Shown here one piece after another: positions 22,590-35,432 of a DNA stretch of 64,000 nucleotides (position 1 is the first letter of the stretch; the number at the start of each line of letters is the position of its first letter). The DNA comes from Verpa conica (Eukaryota; Ascomycota; Pezizomycetes; Pezizales; Morchellaceae). Both the position numbers and the translations under genes were made by a program. Location: contig JAUFSD010000007.1 of NCBI GenBank assembly GCA_033030425.1, positions 992,001 to 1,056,000 of the forward strand. Reading direction: 5' to 3'. Under the pieces are notes generated by a model, which was not told the DNA's origin, did not search any database, and saw only the letters and a list, made by a program, of their open reading frames with translations.

Positions 22590-25500
22590 CACGCCGGTAC
22601 CGGAATGCAATAGCGTGTTCGCTATTGATGATTAAACAATTCCAGCCCACAACACACCTATCCTGTCTGCTATCTGTCCACCTTTGGCCTGTCTGTCGTG
22701 CTTGCTAAAGTACTGAGGGATCAAAAGGAATCCTACGAGGGGCTCCCTACCTATAAAAAAGGAAAAAAATAGAAGAAACAAACAAAACAACAGAAGGCGC
22801 GTCATATTTCTATTTCTACCAAGCGCCTGTCGCTGCACTGTTCCCAGTTTCTACACTGTCCCATACAGACATGGCATTGTTGGGAGCAGATCGAACGACA
22901 GGTACAGGCAACAGATTGAAACGTTAGCCACTCTTGTATGGTGGGTGTTATTGCGTGGTAAAAGAACCTGCGCACTTACACTCTCCTTACCTTATTGGTC
23001 TTCCGGCTAACGATCCGCCCCGTTTGTTTATTCTGCCAGGTAAAAGCCCCAAGCGTTTGTTTCGCACAGAGCAGACTGATCATGAATGGAAGGCCTTTTC
23101 TGTGGCCACAGTGCTACACGAGGCTCAATAGAAAAAAAAAAAGGGTCCTGCATATCAGCGTGCTAGCGTGTGCCTCGTGCATAAGGTACGGCTTCCGGGT
23201 CAGCTCTTTACCTTGTACGTACGGAATAACCTAAAGTTTAATAATGGTTTCCTTTGGCGACGTTTAAAAAGCAGTCCTTCGCATGATAATACGACTTCCC
23301 ACCTTTCCTCACTCCTCAACTATCGCCTCGGTTCTGTTGTCCGAGCCGAGCCGGCCGCCGACTCACAAACAGGTAAACTACATGTATGCATACCCTTGGT
23401 GCAGCCCAATCATGTAAGCCGTAAAAAAAAAAATTTATCAGCCGTCTATTATTCTCATTGTCCGGTCTTATGAATTATTCGGCCGTGAGTACATATGTAA
23501 ATTTACCTCTTGTACGCGGGGAAAGGGGTTTGTAGGCGACCCCCCAAGGTAAGTACTATGGATGTACTACTACTCGCTCAGATCAGACCCAAATTCAGAT
23601 TCTTCCACAAATTCGTCTGCAAGGTTTTCACCCGGAAATAGGCCGCCTCATATTATTCATATCATAAGGACCCTAGTAGATGTTCATCCACTACGTACTA
23701 CGGCGCAAGAAGTAAAATCAAGAAGGACCGGATCTTGACAAACATAAGCCGGCAGATCATGTCTGGAAAAGGTACCAAGCCAATAATTAAAATCGAAGCT
23801 CCCCGCACCCCCCCCCTCGTCCGCCGCCGACCCACATTGTAAGCCTAGACTATGCGGCTTTCCATTCGAGATCGTGGGGAAAGGACCCTTCCCTTCACAT
23901 TTTCCCGTATCTATGGTTTGTTGCACAAAACGGGATACGTTTATCACTATTCTATTGAAGGGGTAACCCTGCTTATAAGTAAACAGGCATTCTCCCGGAA
24001 CGAAATACATGACTATCTGACTGCCTGCTTATGTCCTGTCTAAAAGGAAACATACGTGGCATGTTTACAGTACAATAACAATAGAGTATCAACCCGGTAT
24101 AAGAAGGTATATATTTCTCGGCAAACTGCTATCTCTACCGGAGTTGACTATATACAAGCTTTCGAGGGTGAATTTCCTAGATTTACCACTCTATAGTGTT
24201 AGCGGCTAGGATATCAACACGCAAAACCCCCCTGTCGATGCTATACCAAAGACCTGATCGACGAACATGAGGCTAACGTCGCGAATCGCTATATCTACGG
24301 AGGGGGAGAAAATAGTCAGCGTGTCGGGGATTTCTCCGCCGACCCCGTGATAATGGTGGAGAGAGAACAGGTGGGGTTAACGTTTTCTCCCGCCGAGGTT
24401 CCAAATTTTATCATACTTCTAAAGCTCGGTTGTATGACTCAAGGTTAGATAGATCCTGCAAGGCAAATAAATATATAAAAAATAGCCGTGCCGCCTATGC
24501 CTATTCGTATGCAATTCTATTTTGATGAGCCTCAATTACAGTTTAAAAGAGATCTACGGTCTGTAGTAGATAACCATAGATTGTATTCATGTCGCAAGAA
24601 GATGGACTTCTTGTGGTACATATGGCCAATGTTTCGTCGTTTTCCTTTAATAAGAAACAAAATTATGGATGACGCGGGTTCTGACAAGGGTCCCCATGCA
24701 TTCCTCCCCAGATCCCTGCCATGCAATTCCCCCACGCTTATTGGGTTATGAGCCGAATAACCTTTCCCTCCACCCACACCACCAAAAAGGTTCACGATAG
24801 CTAGTATAGTACGTACTGGTGCTGTACTTTCTGTAAATAATGAAGCTTAAGGTCAGCTGTTGGAATTGGTCGTGGGTTTTAAGTTGAAAGTGTTCAGGCG
24901 AGTACTCGCGATTGTTCGGACACGGCCAAACACCGATCAATTGCAAGTCAGTATTAGAATCAGAATATATCCGTGAAAATGCAATAAAATCACATTTAGG
25001 CACCACCCCCACGGGGAATGACCACACATGTGCAGCAGAGATGTTTACAATTCATTTACTCAAGACACTCACGGCTAGGTACGATCAATATCGCGGGGAA
25101 CAGTACACATCCATCAAGCAATTGAGAGGGAGGGTGGAAAAAAAGCCGGGTCCGGTGACATGCAAATAGAAAGTCGTTGTTCCGGGTCGCTACCGCCTGA
25201 TGCTTTCGGACGAAACTGCCCGATAGTTACGTCATTCCCCATTCGCTTAGCCTTTGGATTTAGTATATAATTGGCTCGCTTAGTTCCGATATCTGGCTAG
25301 ATCCGCGATTAGATCTAAGACCATGATAAACTCATTTATTTTATTTGATCCAGGTACAAAGAATAATACCTCAGGATATATCAGAGATCTTCAGGTGCTA
25401 GGTAGGGTTACGAGTAATCTTATCGGTATTGGTACCTCGATATGGCTGGCTGTCAGGAACGTCTCGCTTCCAGGGCACGGTACTTCGAGCCTCCACAGCT

Positions 25501-26122
25501 CGGGGGTCAGGATGGTTCGAGGAAAACAAAGATACGAGGTTACCTGCAGCAATTTGTGCGGAGTCCAAAGTATATATTTTGTGTAAAGTGATATTTGATC
25601 ACCAAGGCTTTTATTTTTATTTTATTTACCAAAGCTCTGAGCTGTAACAGCACGCCGCATGGATGTATGCACGACTAGCATCAGATGCACCATGCCTCTG
25701 CGGATCCAAAGACTCGTTTCTCGCTGCGTTAGACAAGATAGGCATATAATCCAAGAATCTCGTGATCACAGGTACACGGCTAATTGCAGGGCTTGCATCA
25801 TCACAACCATCGCCTTCTCATCACCTTGCAAACGGTTTTGAATTCGACTGGAGCCACCATGGGCCCTGAGCATTCTGTGCCTCTTATCTCACATTTTGTT
25901 TGTTTTCCGTGTCACGCGAACTTTAGCAATCATGGTGTGCAATGATGTGCGGTGATATTGCTTTCTGGTTCTTGTTAGTATTTTTTTTTCCGGGATGGCC
26001 CGGCTCCCATCTTATTTTAGCAGCATCTGTTCGCGGTCAGTGTTCTCTGCCTAAGCATATTCCATTTCGAACGTTGGTGCAGTGTACTAACACTGCTTGT
26101 CAAGCAATTATAAGGCTCGTGA

Positions 26123-26653
26123 GTCAGGTGTCTATTTAATCGTACGCGCGTTTGCCTCACCCTCACACCTAACCCGGTCTGGTGGCAGAAGGATGAGGGG
26201 CCGTTCCTGGTGTTGTCGACATATGGCGACTTCAACCAGTTGCACCGTTTGTTTCTTGGCGACGTTATTGGCCGGGTGATGGCCGATCAACTGGCTAAAT
26301 ATAACCTTCCTAGGGCAAGGGTTTTCTACGCTAGTAACGTATCCTACAACGTTGGGCATATCACCTTGGGGCTCTCCCGCAATATTGGGTAGACTGGTAG
26401 CTACATGTAGTTGGCATCAGGACCGTGCATATCTGCCGTACGTATCCCGATGTCCGAGGCTTTGGTCATGCAAGCACGGTATTCTCCCCAAGTGCCAGCC
26501 TGCATCCCGAGGGGCTTGCTGCCTCTCGTGGCTGGGATTTTTCTAGCTGTTAAACCCGTTGGGAGACCTGACATCGGGAGGATCGCTCATCTGCGCTGCT
26601 GTCTGAGTTACGCGATGTGGGACAACAACAAAGAGGGTGGAGAGCGAGCATAG
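26123..26653 (+). pseudogene. Possible decayed coding island, unrecognised
   Basis: Frame 2 runs open from 26123 to 26653 except for two TAG stops, at 26390 and 26408, only 15 bases apart. The predicted residues look protein-like (PVWWQKDEGPFLVLSTYGDF, then a segment with VFYASNVSYNVGHITLGL), and the region is GC-richer than its surroundings. Both stops could come from CAG-to-TAG changes, as in repeat-induced mutation, or a short unrecognised splice could remove them. I cannot assign a family, and there is no convincing start or end. Confidence 0.25.
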
Positions 26654-27653
26654 CTAGTGGGTTTTGAGACCACATATAATACAGTACCCAGGAATTCATA
26701 GGTTAGTTTATATTGGGAATATTACCTATCACAAGATAAAAAGTCTTAGAAATTATACAAGTTAGATCTAAGAATTGAATCTGGAGGGGGGGATTCCATG
26801 TATTCCATCCCTTTAACCTAGTCAAAATTTGTTGTAGTTTCCCCCTAGTAGATCTGAACCCCTCCTTACGTTTCAACCCCCGCCTATTTGCGGATGACTT
26901 CGATTTTTCGATGTTTCAGCTTGCTAGTCACGTTTTATATAAGCCTAGGTATCGTAGCTACCACGGGACTCGGGACCCGTTAATTACTAAAGAGGGTTCT
27001 CCAAGTTAAATCGACTCCTGTGCCGAATACCCTGGTTCGGCTACTCAGCCTTTCCTTGTTACCATGGACTTGGGTCCGGTCACGCTCAAGCTTTTGCCCT
27101 GAGATCCCAAAGATCTCGAGCATCCCTTACATCAATCAGTGCATGGATCGACCTTGTTGAGACAGAGGTGTCTAACCAAGAGTTATTCGTAGTAAAACAA
27201 AAATAGGTAATACCGGATGATCATTATGTATTTTCGGCTTTGGGGTATCCTTAATTTTTTTTGGAGTTATAGAGAGATCATTAACTCCGTAATCTCATCT
27301 ACTAACTACCTTTTTCTTTGGGTGTCTCGAAGTTCTCGAATTCTTCTGGTTTAATAAACGCTTGTATCGTTTAAGCTGAATCCTACATGCAGCTAGCTTA
27401 TAATACACTTGCACATCACAAAGAGTCATGGGTCCGGAATACTAGGATATCAAGAAAATCACAAATATGAGCTGTTGTTGTAGTAGAATATATTTTATGT
27501 ACTACTGGACCACTTAGTACGTATTCTAGTTGAAGAGGGAAGACTAAATGTTTACTAAACACACACTTTCCTAAATATAGCGGTGCCATTCCTAGCTGAG
27601 TTTGACCGCGGATGCTTCTTGGCTAACCGAATACGAGCAAATAACTCGCCCAC

Positions 27654-27884
27654 TTACATAAAAGTTACTGGCTTTAGATCCGGATCGCCTTGAACAGGCA
27701 AATATTTCCTTTGAATGGGCTGAAAGGAGTTTGCTTGCTCAGTTATATATCCAGCAGCGGCTATTGGGCTAGGAAGCACAGTTAACTGGTAGTCAAGTGC
27801 TGTAATTATCCATCCAATTGGTTTCTTCGTAGGGAACTCCTTATCTCCGAGGGGCCAAAGCAATACTACAGGATGTATTGTCAA
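27654..27884 (-). other. Possible orphan exon with a consensus 5' splice site
   Basis: A 76-codon open frame on the minus strand has varied, non-repetitive composition (for example PIGWIITALDYQLTVLPSPI). A perfect GTAAGT donor overlaps its stop codon (27657-27652), so the frame could continue after an intron. No partner exon could be joined with confidence, and the family is unknown. Confidence 0.25.
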
Positions 27885-30414
27885 CGAAGGCGGGGGATTG
27901 GATTTGCAAACGCCCGCTACGTATAAGTACGTCGATGAAAAGCTACGGCTCCGAGATCCGAGCTTAGGGCCCTTAAATTTTTTTCGATACCGGGAGTAAT
28001 AAAATATATAAGGTTTAACGGAAGCTAGATAATAGACAAGATCCAGCTATGCTCTAAAATTTCAGTGTCATAATCAACATCCTTTAGATGGCCATATTGA
28101 TGTACCTCACAGGTCTCGTATATGTATCTAACTAGCTCCGTAGCAAAAATCTAGAGACGGTCCATACTATGGCATGTGCTCCGCATTAACGGAGACCAAT
28201 CTGGTGTGAGTATGTAACAGGAAGGACCTCGTGGCCTTCATACATCGTGGCTTTGACTAAACTCAAATTCGATGTACATCAGGGGGATACGTTATTGGTT
28301 GTGTAGTTCCTATCATAGGGATGGTATTTACGTTACCGGTTACCTGGCTCAGATGTCATTTAGCTAGCTACTCTCGTTGTGTGTTACCGGACGCCACTTT
28401 AGAGCTGAAAAGGTCATGAGCAGTGTCAGGGGTAACTGTGATGACGACCTCTCCGGCACTTCCACGCCGACTACCACTGCTTTCAGGTCATGCTTATCTA
28501 TGGTGTACTATACCTCATTCTCGGCGTTTACCCATATTTGTATTCTTCCTATGGAGATCTTTCGCATAAAAAAGGGCAATGGTACACACTTCGCCGATCT
28601 ATTTGACGAGATCATATTTTCTATGTTTCTGTATAACAGTGGTGGTATGGGTTATGTTCTTGCCACCAATAGAGGACACAAGATACCAATATGAGAAATA
28701 AGGGGGTTAGGGGGTTGGGTAATAAAAGTTTGCTTCCTAATTTATTCTATTGCTCCTATAGTCTTCCTTCGTGTACTCCTTCTCTCTTGTGCCACTCCTC
28801 TTCTAGGCATGCAGCTACTCTTTGCTGCATGAAACATCCATGGTACTACGGAGGAAGGGCGTGCTGTCGCGGCTAACACTACTGTTAAGATATGTATAGT
28901 ACCTATGGTTAATATGGAGTTAACGGGAATATAAATACGGCAACATAGGTGACTAAGGTATGGTAGTAAGAATGGACTAGCGTACCGCCGGAAGGGCAAC
29001 TCCGAGCTGCAACATTCCCCCTTGTTTTTAGGCTCGGGACCAACCATATCCCTACTAACAGTATAGACGCCATTGAGGCGCAGAGAGAGTACCCAGGGGA
29101 CCGTAATAAGCTATGCAGAGGCCCATGTGCTTACAAAAAAACTACATGCGCTAGCGTAGCTCTCGGGTCAGTGGATGAAATCGCATTTGTTTTTACATGG
29201 CTTTAGACGGTTAAAATTGTGGGAAGTCGCTCAGTATATATTATACTGATACAGAGTCCAGTATTCCGCTGGGAGTTTCTCCGGTCTTACTTATAATACG
29301 GCTGTAGTTGATAAATACATGGCGGGGGGCCCGAATTAAGTTCATGAATTATCACTCGATTCTATTGTTAGAGCGTACGCTATAGTACGGGTACAGGTAG
29401 ATATTGAGGATATGACGCAAGACCACATAGAGGCTGTAGGGATACCCAGGAAATCAGGCCCTTATAAGTCTGGATTTTGATTTTCGGTATAGATCCCTTT
29501 CTCTATATAGCTAGGCCTCATACTTGCATGTAACCTTTGGGTTATGGCAGCAAACTTACTACCCATCTGTATCACCTGGACCCCCGCTTGTTCCATCAGT
29601 GGTATAGTTTCATCTGGCTAGAAAGACAGTTTTGTGTACATGGTATTTTTATATTGACAGAAAATCCAACGATCTAAACCTAAATCTACATGTAGTTATA
29701 GTAAGTGGTAGTTACATCTTTTTATCACTACACCCGTCCGAAGTCTAGCTTGGTAGCAAGATTAAACCGAACCCTCCACGCAGTGGGTCTAATAAATTGA
29801 ACAACATATAGGGTTCCTCTGATAAACCTACGCTAAAATATTTTATGCTCGTAGCTTTAGGGTAATCGCGGGTAGCCGGTTATTCTCGCGGGACTTCTAG
29901 ATCTTGGCCGCCTATATATAGTATTCCTCTCTATTTTAAAATTTAATAGATCTCCTGTGCCTCCTATTTTGTAAAACAATCTTACGACTCTTTAAAAAAC
30001 CTAGACAACTAGTTATCAAGAATGGAGTTCGTTGGAGATCTTTAAAAAAGCTACATACTGCCTATACTGAGGCAGCATGATGTACCAATCAAACTCACAG
30101 TAAGATAAGATAAGATCCGCCAAGGAACATTCACAAGGCAACCAACGAGCTGGATTCAAAAACAGTGGGGTGCGGCGGGCGGTATCATGTCAACAACCCT
30201 TATTTACTTATCTTCGGCTAGGTCCCTCAGTAGTTTGAACCTACATTTTAGCCCAGCTTCTCTCGATATCTCGCAAGGTATCCTCACTTCCTAGCCTGCT
30301 TTATGCCCCTTGCTAAGCTCGTAGACCTAGAATCGTAAGTCACGGTAGAAACTACACCCGTACGTACCATAAGATCATCTAGATAAATATCTAATATTTT
30401 CTTATAATAGGAGA

Positions 30415-30833
30415 ATGGCTTCTGCAAACAGCCCTGCAGATACTCTTGTGGGTCTAGCTAAGAAACAACTACAGTATCACAACCTCCGTGCTAACAGTAT
30501 TAACAGGCTGAGAAGCAGCCAAATGCTCTAGATATCCAGCAGTTGCTTATTGTGAGGAGAGAGGGGGACTCCTGGTCTACAAGCAACCTGAGTACAGCTA
30601 GTTACCCAACAATCGGTATGAGTAGTGATCCAGGCTCTCTTCACCTTCTCCGAGGGTGGGTAGATCCAGTTCTGCGCACCATTAATGAAGAAATCGAAAA
30701 GAAAAACGAAGAATGCAGGAGTAAGGAAATGGGATTTACCTATGTGATGGCAGCAATCTATTTTGGGACCCACGGGTGGTCGACAGGGCACCTAATTGGG
30801 ATCTTGTTGAAAAGGGTTAGGAATGACTGGTGA
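30415..30833 (+). CDS. Possible small two-exon gene, unknown function
   Basis: An ATG at 30415 opens an 11-codon exon (30415-30447). A 59-bp phase-0 intron (GTGGGT...GCTAACAGTATTAACAG, 30448-30506) leads to a 109-codon exon ending with TGA at 30831-30833, giving 119 aa in total. The second exon has a charged helical stretch (TINEEIEKKNEECRSKEMGF) followed by a semi-hydrophobic end (YVMAAIYFGTHGW). The long open exon and branch-site-containing intron favour a real gene, but the very short first exon is weak evidence. No family is recognised. Further upstream exons are possible. Confidence 0.4.
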
Positions 30834-31940
30834 TCTTTTTTTTTGTAAACGGAGGGCTTCAGGAGAGGATTCCGCGGGTTTTTACTGTTATTGTTGTCTG
30901 TTCGATCCGTTGTCTATTAGGGTATCTGGCTTAGGCTTAAATTAGTCGCATTATAAGTACATGTAGCTTTCGATCTCTTGACTAGCGTGGCCGATTAGGC
31001 ATTCGATATTCGACTCTATAAAAGTGGAAGATTATATGAGCTGGTAGAATTACGACCAAGGGAATGTTACCTAACTCAGCTAAGTAGCCGGTGGGGACAC
31101 AAAAATCTCTATCCATCATAACAAGGTGCATTGACGCGTACGTGTCACGAAATAAACAAAATAACAAATTTTCACCACCAGAGTGCATATGCTGCAGCAA
31201 GAAAATAGAAAGGGGCATCTCTGGATTACTCCGGCGCAAGGGATCAAGACAGATCTCCTCAGTTTAGGTGGTTAAAGTGGTAGGTGTTATTGCATAGATT
31301 ATATATAAATATAACGGGCGGGATCTTAAATGCGGGAGAATATGTGAATGCAGTAGAATAGCGGAACGTAAAAACAAAAAAAACAAAAAAACAATCAAGA
31401 GTACTTGCAGTAAATAGTTATATCATAAGAAATCACTCGTATCTAGTGAGTTCTAGTAGATGATATTACTAGTTTAACATAGCGCCCGCTGGGGTTAAAG
31501 AGGGAACTACAATATGTGGGCCCCTGATCCTAGTGTTAATCCAGCTAGTAGCCGAGATTATTAGGGTCAAATAAGTAAGTAATATGGCTTAAATCGTTTC
31601 TACTATACTACCCTGTAGGTAAGAAATTTCTATTTCGATAGGCGGCGATAGACAGAATTTTAATCTACGTAAAGTGAAACGTGGCTGGGATATAAATCTC
31701 GCCCTTCGTCCATTCATTAACATTCCACCCTCGTTCCCTTCCGTAGATCAACGTGACAAGAATAGCAGAAACAAAATGCAATCCTCCCCTCATATAAAGC
31801 CCAAACCTTTACTCCTTTCCTCTATTCCCCCGGTTAGGGAATAGCGGCATACTTATGAGACAAAAAACGCGGGACAAGAAAAAAAAATGTTGACCAAGAC
31901 ATACACGAAAAAGGCAAAAAAAGCAAAAAGAACTCTTTGA
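30834..31940. other. AT-rich spacer, 3' flank of arl3
   Basis: No gene is seen. An A-rich run of the form A5-C-A8-C-A7 lies at 31370-31391. TACATGTA occurs at 30958-30965. Confidence 0.5.
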
Positions 31941-32748
31941 TCAACGCATCGTCGGCGGTCTGGATTCCTTATTCCACATAACTCTCGTCTTAAGCCATTC
32001 CACAGCCTCCTTCACACCAGTCCTATACATACCGTTAATAAGTGCTTCTAGACCAACAGAAGAGAGCTTACCCTTCTAGCGCCGAGACAGGCAACACCCT
32101 ACTATCCCTCGCGCCCAACTTGACAATAACCGGGTTCACGACTTCCTTCAACTGAGCAATCTCCAAACTCTCATCCCGGTCCTGTTTATTTGCTAGCACG
32201 AGCACAGGCACTCCTTCAGTCTCTTCATGCTCCACCACCTCTTTCAGTACATCTACCACCTCGCTTTCAATCCTGGGGACATCTGTAGAGTCGATTACAA
32301 ACACGATCGCGTGTGCGGAACTATAATACGATTTCCATAGCGACCGTAGAGTGGATTGTCCACCAATGTCCCAGAGCTTTAGGTAGATGCTCGGGGAGGT
32401 CAGGGGTATCAAGGATACGTTTTGGCCGACTGTGGGGATCGTGGAACCGGCTTTGGGGGGCAGGGGTCCGTTTGGGAGATAGAGAGATTTGATCTTTTCG
32501 AGGAGTGTCTGTGCGATATTAGTATGTAGCTTATCCGGTAAACAGGGAGATAGAGGGGGGACACAAACAGTCTTGCCGGCATTATCAAGACCCAAAAGAC
32601 TACAGCGAATCAGCTCTGAAAGGGGTCGGGCTTAGGGAGGTACTCACGGGGGAGCTTCAAGACTTGGTTGGAGGATGGGAACTTACAGGACGGAGTATTC
32701 CTCTTTGCTGGTCGCGTAGTAGTAGACCTCTTTTGCGAGGTGATACAT
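31941..32748 (-). CDS. arl3: Arf-like GTPase Arl3/ARFRP1, Golgi traffic
   Basis: Four exons: 32748-32687, 32599-32569, 32508-32072 and 32022-31941. Introns are 87, 60 and 49 bp with consistent phases, giving 203 aa (human ARFRP1 201, yeast Arl3 198). GTPase motifs are the P-loop GLDNAGKT (24-31), WDIGGQ (77-82), NKQD (138-141) and SALEG (173-177). The protein begins MYHL, without the Gly2 needed for myristoylation. Family members instead have a bulky second residue that is N-acetylated by NatC and binds the membrane protein Sys1 at the trans-Golgi, where the GTPase recruits Arl1 and golgins. Exon 2 is only 31 bp and encodes the P-loop. The gene is divergent to dus1, about 1.1 kb away. Confidence 0.92.
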
Positions 32749-33843
32749 TGCGGGTTTGAGGGGAAGGTATCGTAAGTGTAGTAATGTTGAAGCTGTCGTG
32801 GTTGTGGTTGTAGCGGGGGAGATTGTCGGCATCCCGCTAAGAGCCGCATAGTCCTAAAATCGGAAGGTGACCCCGGATCCAATTCTTGGTCGTGACTAAG
32901 CGGTGGGAGCGGTATAGATTAGTAGCAAATGATGATTGTCCATTTGCGGTTATCGAAGGATTAAGCGGGTAAAGAAGTGGTGCATAAAATATTAGATATG
33001 ATAGCATAGTATTTATTTTCAGATATAAGCTCATATATAAATACATGTAGTCACTTGTTAATAGTACGAATTGTGAGGGATGGGGTGGAAGTGGCACTAC
33101 TATGCATAGATGTATATAATAAACACAAAGCAAATAGGAAAAAAACCCTTACAAACTTAATACTTCAGAGAAACTATGAACTTTAATCCATATATCTCTA
33201 GAGGTATTTCTAAGTGAATGTGTGAATTTGTAATCCTACTGTCCTAAGTTTAAATATTCTGCCTACTATTGTGTTGTCTTTAGGGGTTTGGATTTATTTG
33301 AGCCCTTCGCCGACCTATCCTACTAGTATAGATGGATGGATGGGGTGTGGACTTTTATTATTAGTGTATTTGAGTAAGCTGATATATGTAGAGGAAACGA
33401 CATTGAAACAAGGTGTTTGAGTAATAGCGACAGCACAAGATTGGAACTGAACGAGTCCTATAGAGCATTATTGCCCTAGCTGTACGGAAGCAGTTAAATA
33501 TGGGAAAGTCTGTCACTTGAGTAGCTTAGGCCATTAAACCAGTTAGTCCGGGACATAATCTTATAGAATTGTAGGTATTATGAAACATTTGTGGGGTAAG
33601 GGGGGGTAAAAGGTGGCATCCACTAGTAGTGGCGGCTCTTCGACCACCTAACCCTAACCCATAACATTTTTAACGACACTCTCCACCCCCCCACTCCCAC
33701 CTCCCACTCCCACCATAATTATCACGACTCCGCCCAACAGCACTCCCTATATACCTGTAAAACTGTCGTCTCTCCACTTCCTCGGGCGCCCTTTTGTCTG
33801 CGCTCGTTCGTTCTCTCGACGCATCTCCGCATTCCTCCCAGCA
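32749..33843. promoter_or_regulatory. Divergent promoter region between arl3 and dus1
   Basis: About 1.1 kb separates the two starts. The dus1 side (33650-33840) is CT/CA-rich and carries a telobox. The arl3 side is AT-rich with no clear element. TACATGTA occurs at 33042-33049. Confidence 0.5.
33647..33660 (+). promoter_or_regulatory. Telobox (CCTAACCCTAACCC) upstream of dus1
   Basis: Two telomere-type repeats lie 184 bp before the dus1 ATG. Teloboxes bind Tbf1/Teb1-type Myb factors in promoters of ribosome and RNA-metabolism genes in fungi. That this copy works is inferred from position only. Confidence 0.45.
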
Positions 33844-35432
33844 ATGGCAATAGATACTGGGCCATCCGCTTCACCACCGCCAGTTGACTCAGAAGCTCCA
33901 ACAAAGAAGCGGAAACTCACAGGCCGCGAGTTCTGGGAGTCAATCGGTTCTCCCAAAACCATAGTCGCTCCTATGGTCGAGCAATCCGAATACGTTCAAC
34001 TCCCTCCTCCTGGAAGTTTTCATGTATGCTAACTATAATATGGTAGGCCTGGCGTCTCTTATCGCGCCGCCACTCACCCCCAGGCACACTATGTTATACC
34101 CCCATGTTCCACTCTCGCCTCTTCGCCTCTACCCCTACCTACCGCGCACAATCTTTCCAAGCTCCGCACCTTGACGGCCACCCAGCCCTTGACCGCCCTA
34201 CATTCGTCCAATTCTGTTCCAACGTCCCTTCCGATCTTCTCTCCGCTGCCAAACTAGTCTCCGAACATTGCGACGCAGTTGATCTGAATCTCGGGTGTCC
34301 TCAGGGTATTGCGCGGAAAGGCCACTACGGTGCGTTTCTGCAGGAGGAATGGAAACTCATCCACGATCTCATCAACACCCTCCACAATGAGCTCGATATT
34401 CCCGTTACTGCAAAGATTCGGATTCTAGAAACAAAGGAGCGGAGTCTAGAGTATGCCCAAATGGTCGTAGCCGCAGGAGCAAGTGTAGTCACGGTCCATG
34501 GCAGAACACGCGAACAAAAAGGTCACAACACCGGGATGGCGGATTGGGAAACCATAAAATATATCCGCGATAATATCCCTCGTGAAATAGTGGTATTGGC
34601 AAATGGTAACATTCTCTGGCAAGAAGACGTATCCCGGTGCCTCGCAGTCACAGGCGTCGACGGGGTCATGTCCGCTGAGGGAAATCTGCATAATCCCGCT
34701 GTGTTTCAGACTGATGCGGATTGGGATAAGCGGTTCCCGAGGATGGACGTGATTGGGCGGGAGTACCTGGATCTTATAAGAGAGCATATTCTCCCGCACT
34801 TGCCACTCAAGGAGCTATGGGAGCAGCCGCAGACTAAGAGGACAAAGAAGCAGTTTGAGGTGTTGCTTGCGGATCCGAGCTTAACACCAATTAAGAGTCA
34901 TTTGTTTAAGTTGTGGCATACCGCACTGCCGAGGCATACACAAGTGAGAGATTTGCTTGCGAGGAGTGGGGCGAGGGCGGGGGAGGATGTGTTGGCTTCT
35001 TTCGAAACTACCCTAAAGGAGCTCGGGAAAGTCATTACCGAGGAACTTGAGAAGAACCCAGAGAAGGTGGATGAAGAGGGGAAATGGGTTGGACCAGACA
35101 TCCCCGAAGAGGTTACAACAGAAGAGACTGTTTTAGAGAAGAAGGAAGGAATCGTGGTCGAGCTTGAAAACTCCGATGGCACATACCGCCGTGTCCGGAG
35201 AATAGTTCCCTGGTACCGCTGCCAACCTTACTACCGCCCGCTGCCAGAAGAAGCGATAAAGAAAGGCGCTATGACTGTTTCGAAGAAGAAGAATAAATCA
35301 AATACCGAGGACAGAGAGGAGAGAGAGGAGGGGGGGAGTAATAAGAAGGTAAAGGTTAATCCAGAGGTGGAACTTGCAAAAGAAGAAGTTGGGGCAGCGG
35401 GGGTGCCAAGTGGCGAGGAAGTGTGTGGATAG
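33844..35432 (+). CDS. dus1: tRNA-dihydrouridine synthase Dus1
   Basis: Two exons, 33844-33993 and 34047-35432, with a 53-bp phase-0 intron (branch GCTAAC, acceptor GGTAG), encode 511 aa. The FMN barrel starts at SPKTIVAPMVEQSE and continues through AWRLLSRR and YTPMFHSRLF. The catalytic cysteine is C134 in LNLGCPQ, which also contains the CPQ signature. AKIR, VHGRTREQKG and LANGNI line the flavin and tRNA site, and MSAEGNLHNPAVF follows. Dus1 reduces U16/U17 in the D loop of cytosolic tRNAs using NADPH and FMN. The C-terminal ~100 residues are charged and low-complexity (KKKNKSNTEDREEREEGG), an extension beyond the core. The donor (GTTCAA) is not the best consensus, but the splice restores the conserved sequence exactly. 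Confidence 0.94.

Larger units (their letters stand above)
22161..30414. other. 8-kb gene-poor region
   Basis: No complete gene is supported. It contains an AAAAC-type pentanucleotide repeat (22562-22589), GC-richer patches around 22.9-23.4 and 26.1-26.7 kb, a decayed coding island (26123-26653) and a possible orphan exon (27654-27884, minus). A G-rich plus strand at 28701-28719 resembles telomere repeats (GGGGGTTAGGGGGTTGGG). The rest is AT-rich with frequent TAG/CTA triplets. Confidence 0.5.

Noticed and set aside
28377..28694. 105-codon open frame
   Set aside because: No domain, no leader and no splice partner; treated as chance.
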